Source: an uncultured Flavobacteriales bacterium
Lineage (GTDB): Bacteria; Bacteroidota; Bacteroidia; CAIKAF01
DNA length: 11,799 nucleotides
Assembly: GCA_937925455.1 (NCBI GenBank)
Contig: CALEWF010000015.1
Location: forward strand, 1 to 11,799
Direction of reading: 5' to 3'
Made by a program: the position numbers and the translations under genes. Positions 6,658 through 11,799 of the stretch are shown one piece after another (the first letter of the stretch is position 1; the number at the start of each line of letters is the position of its first letter). The notes beneath the pieces were generated by a model. That model was not told where the DNA came from. It did no database searches and saw only the letters and a list, made by a program, of their open reading frames with translations.

Positions 6658-8381
6658 TAGAATACTGTTACTGTTCCTCCATATTCAATTTCTTCTCCGT
6701 TAAGCAGTTTAATTTTGAGAACAACAAAATACGTTCCTTCTACTGCCATAGAGCCGGTAGTTGTTTTACCATCCCAACTTATCTGTGGTTTGTTGGTTTC
6801 GAATACTATGTTACCCCAACGATTAAAAATACCACAGTAATAAATATCGAAGTTCGTTCCTGATATTTCGAACAAATCGTTTTGTCCGTCGCCATTGGGA
6901 GAAAATACATTCGGAATATGAATACCGTCAATGATAGTAATGGTGGTATAAGCTGTATCATAACAACCTTCTGCGGTTTGTATCACCAGCATTACATCAT
7001 ACGTGCCTTCAGCATTATAAATGTGTTGAGGATTACTCAATGCTGAATTAAATCCATCGCCAAAATTCCAAAGCCAGGTATTGGCATTAGTACTTGAATC
7101 AGTAAACACAATAGGAATGCTGCCTAAAGCAGTTGTTGGTGTTGCAGAAAATGCCGCTATGGGCTGCGGATTGACTGTAACCGGTAAAAGTCCCGGCCAG
7201 GAAGAACAGCCAATAGCAGAAGTTTGTACCAATGAAATGGTATCCTGCGTGCCACCGGCTCCCCATTGTATGGTTTCCTGTATGCCATTTGCACCGGTGG
7301 TAATGGCTCCACCAGATGTAACATTCCAGGAATACGTTCCACCCGGATGCGGATTAGTAAGCTGGTAGGTTTCTGAGCTACCGCCACATACCGGAGCTAT
7401 GCCGGCAATTACCGGTATAACCGGTCGTACCTTACTCAAAATATAAGGCTCTGCTGACCAACCGGTCCAACTGTTTTTTGTGTTATGATTGAATGGATTG
7501 GCAGAGGTAATTGCAGTTACCGGACTCATATCGCGCCATAGCGGTACAGGCTGATCCCAATAAGAAATTCCATCCCAAAGACCATCTGCTACAGGATCAT
7601 AAAAAATAGCCACATCCGCATTGGTAGAGCCATTTAATCGATTCATCAAATGATAAAACAAAGGATTTAATTCACACACATTGGAATCTGTAAGGCCGCG
7701 ATCATAGCCGTCAAGCCCGGCTTCATTGTTGGCTAATCGAACAGCGATTTGAAGCGGGTTGGGAGCATCCGGCGCGATTTCTACCGGACGATATCGCAAC
7801 GAGCCAACACTTGACCCGGTAGGAAACAAATACGTGCCACTACTCATCATAAAACGACTTAAACGACCCTGCCCCAAGCTGCTTACAAATCCAGAAGTGC
7901 GGGTAATTGCCCCCAAATCAGGATTATCTACATACATATACCAATAGTCAGTAGCAAGTTCCCGATCATTCAAATTCAAAAAACGGGCACAGCGGGCATC
8001 CAAAGTTTGACGCTTAATACCGGTATTGGTTAACGTAAGATCATAAAATTTTGAAATTGAATCTCCGGTTATTAACTGATTATCGCCTTCTAAAATCACT
8101 TCGCTGGTATCTGATACAAACACGCCGTTATTAATCCAGTGCAGTCCCACCCGGTACGTTCCGTTACCATTGGTAAAGGCATTGTTAATGTATGATGAAT
8201 CAATGGTAGTAGTGCCATGATTGGTAAAACTACCATTGTTGGCTGTTTCCTTCGAACCTTTTACTCGTATTATTGAATTGTAATCGGCAAATACAACAGC
8301 CCCATTGGTGTACCAAAGTGGCTGTTGGGCAGAAATTACCCCCGAAATGAAAAAGGCAACTATGATAAACCGACATAACAT
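6654..8381 (-). CDS. Secreted PKD-domain protein with type B T9SS C-terminal sorting domain
   Basis: This 575-residue protein starts with a Sec signal peptide (1-18, cut near I-S-A-Q). A long N-terminal region (about 20-315), rich in Asn, Thr and Gly, looks like a beta-rich adhesin or surface segment. A PKD-like domain follows at about 320-404 (P-V-C-G-G-S-S-E-T-Y and Y-S-W-N-V), then a PKD domain at about 405-484 (W-L-W-N-F-G-D-G, then H-I-Y-N-A-E-G-T-Y-D-V). The C-terminal domain (487-575) is a gliding motility-associated, CHU_C/type B sorting domain: I-P-N-V-F-S-P-N-G-D-G-Q-N-D, F-N-R-W-G-N-I-V-F-E, W-D-G-K-T, and E-G-T-Y-F-V-V-L-K. It should be exported across the outer membrane by the type IX system and kept at the surface or released. 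The ligand is unknown. It is convergent with gldBC. Confidence 0.92.
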   Translation of the reverse strand: MLCRFIIVAFFISGVISAQQPLWYTNGAVVFADYNSIIRVKGSKETANNGSFTNHGTTTIDSSYINNAFTNGNGTYRVGLHWINNGVFVSDTSEVILEGDNQLITGDSISKFYDLTLTNTGIKRQTLDARCARFLNLNDRELATDYWYMYVDNPDLGAITRTSGFVSSLGQGRLSRFMMSSGTYLFPTGSSVGSLRYRPVEIAPDAPNPLQIAVRLANNEAGLDGYDRGLTDSNVCELNPLFYHLMNRLNGSTNADVAIFYDPVADGLWDGISYWDQPVPLWRDMSPVTAITSANPFNHNTKNSWTGWSAEPYILSKVRPVIPVIAGIAPVCGGSSETYQLTNPHPGGTYSWNVTSGGAITTGANGIQETIQWGAGGTQDTISLVQTSAIGCSSWPGLLPVTVNPQPIAAFSATPTTALGSIPIVFTDSSTNANTWLWNFGDGFNSALSNPQHIYNAEGTYDVMLVIQTAEGCYDTAYTTITIIDGIHIPNVFSPNGDGQNDLFEISGTNFDIYYCGIFNRWGNIVFETNKPQISWDGKTTTGSMAVEGTYFVVLKIKLLNGEEIEYGGTVTVFY

Positions 8382-8529
8382 AATTCAAAATAAATAAAAA
8401 AAATTGAAGCATAAAATACCCGGCTTGTAATTTCATAAAAAACATAAAAGGCTGCCACACCGACTGTCTTTTATAGCGAATAGAATATGTTGTTATTACC
8501 CCAACATTGTTATTAGCGTATTGATAATA
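8382..8529. other. Upstream region of the T9SS substrate gene
   Basis: AT-rich region that should carry the promoter of the minus-strand gene ending at 6654. Read on the minus strand, a ttattttg resembling the TAnnTTTG box lies just before the ATG but misses the A, so I do not call it. No gene is seen. Confidence 0.4.
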
Positions 8530-8677
8530 GGCTGCTTAAGCGGCTGTTCGTTGCAAGTCCTCGGGGCTCAGCCACACAGGGCATCGGGATAGCGGTGTCT
8601 TCGTGCCCTCAGCCCCGCTACCCCGTGCCCTGTGGGCTTCGCCCCTGCGGGCTTTCCACTACCATCCGCAGCAGTCC
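8530..8677 (+). repeat. Structured repeat element, copy A (possible structured RNA)
   Basis: A ~148-nt element with multi-stem folding, repeated in inverted orientation at 9457-9613. The base stem pairs ctgct (8532-8536) with agcag (8670-8674) and gcgg (8540-8543) with ccgc (8666-8669), with taa bulged. The central hairpin pairs 8577-8595 with 8615-8632 around a 19-nt loop (8596-8614). Block 8549-8576 (which includes caagtcctcggggctcagcc) is 27 of 28 identical to copy B. Block 8633-8667 (gggcttcgcccc, then gcgggctttcc) differs only by one indel and one substitution. The stem sequences differ between copies but stay paired. I do not recognise the family. It could be a structured RNA, a REP-like ssDNA hairpin, or the end of a mobile element. 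Confidence 0.75.
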
Positions 8678-8691
8678 GCCCTTTAGGGCGG
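8676..8691. repeat. Short perfect hairpin at the inner edge of copy A
   Basis: The palindrome ccgccctttagggcgg forms a 7-bp perfect stem (ccgccct/agggcgg) with a 2-nt centre. It overlaps the last 2 nt of structured copy A and has no T-run after it, so a terminator role is unlikely. Copy B has no counterpart. Confidence 0.55.
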
Positions 8692-8693
8692 AT

Positions 8694-8769
8694 GATTTGA
8701 AGATGAATCAATTTGTAAATGAATAAAATTGAAAATGAGTTGATTTGAAGATGAAAGGATTTGAGGATG
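8694..8769 (+). repeat. Degenerate short direct repeats (gatttgaagatgaa)
   Basis: The 14-mer gatttgaagatgaa occurs at 8694-8707 and 8742-8755, with a diverged unit gatttgaggatg at 8758-8769. The DNA between is of similar A/G-rich composition. It looks like simple-sequence drift between two repeat modules and has no coding sense. Confidence 0.5.
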
Positions 8770-8770
8770 T

Positions 8771-9006
8771 ATTAATTGCATTGTATTCACAATTCGTAAT
8801 TGATTATTGGGGTAGAGGGTGTGTAGGTTGCAAACCGCATTGATAATGCGTTTTGGTAGTTGGAACTTGGTGGTGTATGCATTGTAGCATATCGGTTGCT
8901 TCCCTGCCAAAGGTGGCTCGCAATGAAGCTATCAAGCATACAGATTGCTTCGGGCTGTCGCCCTCGCAATGAAGCTAAGGTTATCGGAGTAGCGGGTGAA
9001 TCCGCC
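8771..9006 (-). repeat. Repeat module Y (inverted copy of 4326-4497)
   Basis: The reverse complement of this stretch matches 4326-4497 along its length, with the block cggtttgcaacctacacacc identical. It carries an extra ~60 nt in which a gcttcattgcgag...gaagc unit occurs twice. Each unit can fold, for example gcaat...attgc around gggc/gccc near 8945-8970. It lies between the direct-repeat stretch and the next repeats and holds no gene. Confidence 0.72.
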
Positions 9007-9075
9007 CCTACGAGGCGGAGAAACACGCGACTGCCACTTATAAAACAATTCTAATGACAATTTGGGATTAAATCA

Positions 9076-9159
9076 TAGCACACGGATACACAATAATGCA
9101 ACATATGAACACAAATATCATCCGTGCCAATCCGCCCAATCCGTATCATCCGTGTTCTA
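9076..9159. repeat. ATCCGTG-type hairpin inside the repeat island
   Basis: The sequence tagcacacggat (9076-9087) pairs with atccgtgttcta (9148-9159) in 11 of 12 positions. The 60-nt interior holds further atccgtg/atccg units near 9119-9145. It stands where the left end of the element ending at 9454 would be expected, so it may have replaced or been inserted into that end. Confidence 0.5.
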
Positions 9160-9174
9160 TAAGACAAACAGCAT

Positions 9175-9454
9175 ACAAAGAAAGAGATATGATAAAAATT
9201 CATGAAACTTTGTGCCCTTTGTGTAAAAACCTTTGTGCTCTTTGTGGTAAAAGCAATAAACTCGAATAGCAAACTAATTTTTTAACCACAAAGCACACAG
9301 AGATACACGAAGAACACAAAGAAAATGAGAGTAAAAACATACGGGATTGCTCTGTGCTATCTGTGGTTATAATTTTTCTATAACAGTGGCTGCATAGACG
9401 CTTTGTCATACCGCAGATACCTCTGGATATTTTCTAATGTATAAACTGGGTTAA
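9175..9454 (+). mobile_element. MITE-like repeat element, copy 2 (left end missing)
   Basis: From about 9175 to 9454 this follows copy 1 (about 4592-4868) closely, including the ccctttgtgtaaaa block, the long aaccacaaagcacacagag hairpin arm (from about 9284), tataacagtggctgca and gacgctttgtc. The right terminal repeat is atgtataaactgggttaa at 9437-9454. The expected left terminal repeat is not found; an ATCCGTG hairpin lies there instead. It holds no gene, and the short open frames within are repeat-derived. Confidence 0.68.
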
Positions 9455-9456
9455 TC

Positions 9457-9613
9457 AAAAAACTGCCGGGGATGGAAGTGGAAAGCCCGCAGGGGGCGAA
9501 GCCCATGGTGCTGTGGGCAGCAGAGCTGACGGCAGGAAGATACTGCTGCCCGCTTAGCACCATGTGGCTGAGCCCCGAGGACTTGTAACGGACAGCCCCA
9601 TAGGCAGCTTTTT
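9457..9613 (-). repeat. Structured repeat element, copy B (possible structured RNA)
   Basis: Inverted counterpart of 8530-8677. Plus-strand pairing: aaaaa 9458-9462 with ttttt 9609-9613, ctgcc 9463-9467 with ggcag 9603-9607, gggg 9468-9471 with cccc 9596-9599 (ata bulged). The central hairpin is atggtgct 9505-9512 with agcaccat 9556-9563 and gggcagcag 9515-9523 with ctgctgccc 9543-9551, around a 19-nt loop (9524-9542) that is 15 of 19 identical to the loop of copy A. The stems differ from copy A by paired changes. It starts 3 nt after the right end of the element at 9175-9454. Confidence 0.75.
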
Positions 9614-9732
9614 AATAAAAAGTTCTATTGAACATGGGGTATTAAAATTTTATATCGGCTAATAGTGAAATTTTTAATTTATTTTGTGGTAGGAGGTAGG
9701 AAGTTAATCGGGATATATCGTACTTCGTAGTT
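9614..9732. other. Upstream region of the DUF6913-like gene
   Basis: 119 nt of AT-rich sequence that should hold the promoter of the gene at 9733. A ttattttg at about 9680 is one base off the TAnnTTTG box. A ggtaggaggtagg stretch follows, but it lies too far from the ATG to act as a Shine-Dalgarno sequence. Confidence 0.35.
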
Positions 9733-10281
9733 ATGATATGGAAATCAATTAAGCGACGATTGGCTGATAAAGCCATAAAAAAACAGTTGCCTGATAAACA
9801 ACCCGTGTTTAAGCCGGTGGCATGGAGTGCCGTAAAAAATATTGGATTGATTTTTCAGGCTGATGACCCAATAATGATTCATGGTGTTGAAGAATTAGTG
9901 GAAATTTGGCAAAAACAGGGCAAGCAGGTACAAGTATTGGTGTATATTTCAGACCCCAAAAAAATTCCATTTGAAAATCGAGCTCATTGGCAGCCATGTT
10001 CAAATAAAGATTTTACTTCTGCCGGTGTGCCCAAAACAGAGATTATTCATCAGTTTATTCAACAGCCATTTGACTTGTTGGTTGATTTGAATATGACCGG
10101 TCAAATTCGATTATACACCGTATCGGTACTTTCAAAAGCTACATTTAAAATAGGTGCAGATTTATCTATCAACAAACATTTACCTTTTACGGTAGATATT
10201 TCAAAATCAGCAGAATCGTACACAGTATTTAAACTTGGCCAAAATTTGGTTGAACAACTCAATAAAATTCAATTTGTTTAA
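9733..10281 (+). CDS. DUF6913-like protein of unknown function next to dapA
   Basis: This 182-residue soluble protein has no signal sequence or membrane helix. It starts with a basic helix (K-S-I-K-R-R-L-A-D-K-A-I-K-K). An alpha/beta-looking region follows, with hydrophobic strands N-I-G-L-I-F (about 36-41), V-Q-V-L-V-Y-I (about 66-72), F-D-L-L-V-D-L-N (about 112-119) and F-K-I-G-A-D (about 137-142). This pattern and the place just upstream of dapA fit the Bacteroidota family catalogued as DUF6913, by recollection and not by search. It is 62 nt from dapA on the same strand, so the two may be co-transcribed, although a weak promoter-like box lies between. No catalytic motif is visible and the function is unknown. 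Base use matches its neighbours. Confidence 0.72.
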   Translation: MIWKSIKRRLADKAIKKQLPDKQPVFKPVAWSAVKNIGLIFQADDPIMIHGVEELVEIWQKQGKQVQVLVYISDPKKIPFENRAHWQPCSNKDFTSAGVPKTEIIHQFIQQPFDLLVDLNMTGQIRLYTVSVLSKATFKIGADLSINKHLPFTVDISKSAESYTVFKLGQNLVEQLNKIQFV

Positions 10282-10343
10282 ATGAAATGTAGTAATCTTC
10301 ATTTTTTTAGTTGCTTTGTGTTTTTAGATAATTTTTAAAAATC

Positions 10344-11225
10344 ATGAATACGTCTTTATTGAAAGGTACCGGAATTGCGATTATCACTCCTTTTGACCAA
10401 AACCAACAAGTAGATTACAAAAGCCTTGAAAAACTCATTGATTATTGGATTGATGGGAAAGTAGAGTTTTTAGTGGTGATGGGCACAACCGGCGAATCGG
10501 TAGTATTAGATAAGCAGGAGAAAAAACAGATTTTTGATTTTGTAACGTGCAAGGTAGCAGGCCGTGTTCCGGTAGTACTTGGAATAGGTGGAAACAATAC
10601 CAAAGAAATCATAGCTCAGTTAAATGATTTTGATTTAGATAAAGCTACGGGAATTTTATCCGTTAGCCCCTATTACAACAAACCTACGCAAGAAGGAATA
10701 TATCAGCATTACAAAGCATTTGCAAAAGAGTGCCCGCTGCCGGTGATTATTTACAATGTGCCGGGAAGGACTGGCTCTAACGTATTGCCTGAAACCACCC
10801 TTCGCCTGGCTCATGATGTGGAAAATATCATTGGCGTGAAAGAAGCCTCCGGTAATATGGAGCAAATCATGCATATTATCCATCATCGCCCGGATAATTT
10901 TCTGGTACTTTCAGGAGATGATGCGATTACCTTGCCATTGATGGCAGCCGGAGCTGATGGGGTAATATCTGTGGTGGCTAATGCTTATCCTTTTGAGTTT
11001 TCAGAAATGGTAAGGCTTGCGGCAAAAGATCAATTTACCAAAGCAAGAAAATATCATTATCCATTGCTCAGTGTAATTCAACATCTATTTGTTGAAGGTA
11101 ATCCTGCCGGAATTAAAGCGGTAATGCATCAGTTAGGGCTATGTGAAAATAGCCTTCGTCTTCCATTAACTCCGGTATCAGAAGCATTGTATAAAAAAAT
11201 CGCTGCATCGCTGATAAGAAAATAG
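10344..11225 (+). CDS. dapA: 4-hydroxy-tetrahydrodipicolinate synthase
   Basis: This 293-residue cytoplasmic TIM-barrel enzyme condenses pyruvate with aspartate semialdehyde, the first committed step of lysine and diaminopimelate synthesis. All key residues are visible: G-T-T-G-E-S (T48, T49), S-P-Y-Y111-N-K-P-T-Q-E-G-I-Y, the Y137-N-V-P-G-R142-T motif whose arginine binds aspartate semialdehyde, the Schiff-base lysine K166 in G-V-K-E-A-S-G-N, and G-D-D-A with G-A-D-G-V-I-S-V near 191-210. The length is that of the family. The ATG follows an A/T-rich leader without a Shine-Dalgarno sequence. A ttgctttg at 10311-10318 is one base off the Bacteroidota TAnnTTTG box and could serve as its own promoter. 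A hairpin follows the stop codon. Confidence 0.97.
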   Translation: MNTSLLKGTGIAIITPFDQNQQVDYKSLEKLIDYWIDGKVEFLVVMGTTGESVVLDKQEKKQIFDFVTCKVAGRVPVVLGIGGNNTKEIIAQLNDFDLDKATGILSVSPYYNKPTQEGIYQHYKAFAKECPLPVIIYNVPGRTGSNVLPETTLRLAHDVENIIGVKEASGNMEQIMHIIHHRPDNFLVLSGDDAITLPLMAAGADGVISVVANAYPFEFSEMVRLAAKDQFTKARKYHYPLLSVIQHLFVEGNPAGIKAVMHQLGLCENSLRLPLTPVSEALYKKIAASLIRK

Positions 11226-11250
11226 TTTGTTGTATTTATTTTCTAATATG

Positions 11251-11284
11251 CTGTTTTAATAAGTGCAACACTTATTTTAAACAG
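11251..11284. terminator. Hairpin downstream of dapA, possible terminator
   Basis: The arms aataagtg (11258-11265) and cacttatt (11269-11276) enclose the 3-nt loop caa. The outer arms ctgttt (11251-11256) and aaacag (11279-11284) extend it with a small bulge. It begins 25 nt after the dapA stop. The stem is AT-rich and no T-run follows, so it may be a weak terminator or a processing signal. Confidence 0.5.
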
Positions 11285-11405
11285 GTATGTAAATTAAATA
11301 CTGTCTTTTTTTAATATATGATTTTACCTCATAAGGCATTTAACCTATTTTTAAAATATAATGTGCTTAAAAATATTTCTTGATTTGTTTGTGCTTACAT
11401 TTGAT
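11285..11405. other. AT-rich spacer between the dapA hairpin and repeat copy 3
   Basis: About 120 nt of AT-rich DNA with no open frame, hairpin or repeat that I can recognise. It separates the dapA transcript end from the third repeat element. Confidence 0.4.
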
Positions 11406-11753
11406 TTATCCCAAATTATGCATCAGAAATTTTCCGTAGGCATCCAGAAAAACAAAAACCTACATAGCCACTGTTAACATAAATAACCACAGAGAACACA
11501 AAGGAATACTGTGTGTTTTTACTTTCATTTTCTTTGTGTTCTCCGTGTATCTCTGTGTTCTTTGTGGTTAAATTTTTCACCACAGAGAACACAGATAAAT
11601 AAACCAATTTAAAAACGTCTTCAACCCGGTTTAATGCAATTGAGGTAAAATAGCTGTTTGAACCCAGGTGGTTACTTCATATAATCGGCTTTAATACAGA
11701 AATGAAAATGAATTTGCATTATATCCGGTTGTCTATTGCATAATTTGGGTTAA
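11406..11753. mobile_element. MITE-like repeat element, copy 3 (348 bp, core inverted)
   Basis: The ends carry a perfect 13-bp inverted repeat, cccaaattatgca at 11410-11422 and tgcataatttggg at 11737-11749, extended to about 17 bp with one mismatch. The left 70 nt match the left end of copy 1 (gaaattttc, catccagaaaaacaaaaacc, agccactgtta). The core at 11520-11571 is the reverse complement of the core of copy 1 (4696-4747) with about one mismatch, so the core lies the other way round relative to the ends. The right half (about 11600-11735) does not match the other copies. It holds no gene. After it the window ends in non-coding DNA. Confidence 0.7.
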
Positions 11754-11799
11754 AAAATGTTGTATCAGGAAATGTACAAATTAGAATACAGAAATTGGG

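Noticed and set aside
7081..7368. A 95-codon plus-strand frame opposite the T9SS substrate gene
   Set aside because: It is an antisense shadow of the PKD-like region; that gene is intact with clear domains on the minus strand.
8571..9120. CRISPR array, because of several repeats close together
   Set aside because: The repeats are of unequal length, inverted and unevenly spaced, with no unique spacers of constant length and no cas genes.
9051..9409. Two overlapping minus-strand open frames of 73 and 69 codons in repeat copy 2
   Set aside because: They are the same repeat-derived peptides as in copy 1, interrupted and in different frames.
11416..11607. A 63-codon minus-strand frame in repeat copy 3
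   Set aside because: It consists only of the hairpin repeat and has no protein family features.

Overview
The window looks like a chromosomal stretch of a member of the Bacteroidota. The reasons are the gldB-gldC gliding/type IX secretion pair, a large secreted protein with a type B T9SS C-terminal sorting domain, a eukaryote-like NADP isocitrate dehydrogenase, the SCO/DUF420/CAMC layout behind the cytochrome oxidase genes, a TAnnTTTG-type promoter before gldB, and AT-rich DNA with few Shine-Dalgarno sequences. The order cannot be fixed from this sequence.

Left part (1-2870): the end of a cytochrome oxidase locus. It holds the 3' end of subunit III, subunit IV and a strong terminator, then a tightly packed (overlapping or 1-nt spaced) four-gene run: a cysteine-less SCO-like membrane protein, a canonical SCO copper chaperone lipoprotein, a DUF420 membrane protein, and a small CxxC membrane protein. 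The run reads as an assembly module for copper delivery to the oxidase. A bidirectional terminator separates it from the convergent icd gene (2872-4101, minus).

Middle (4102-8381): a gene-free 1.17-kb region carrying repeats, then gldB and gldC (plus strand). These meet, stop codon against stop codon, a minus-strand gene for a 575-residue secreted PKD protein with a T9SS sorting domain. The secretion accessory genes and a likely substrate are therefore direct neighbours.

Right part (8382-11799): a 1.35-kb non-coding island, then a DUF6913-like gene and dapA (lysine/cell-wall pathway), then 0.57 kb of non-coding DNA.

The most unusual content is non-coding. (1) Two copies of a ~150-bp structured element (8530-8677 plus, 9457-9613 minus) lie in inverted orientation. 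Their single-stranded blocks are nearly identical, but their stems differ with pairing preserved by compensatory changes, which points to selection on a folded RNA or ssDNA. (2) Three copies of a ~350-bp hairpin-rich element with the terminal inverted repeat ttaaacccaaattatgcat (4495-4868; 9175-9454, left end lost; 11406-11753) look like non-autonomous, MITE-like elements. (3) A second repeat module occurs at 4326-4497 and, inverted, at 8771-9006. No transposase, CRISPR array, tRNA or rRNA was seen.
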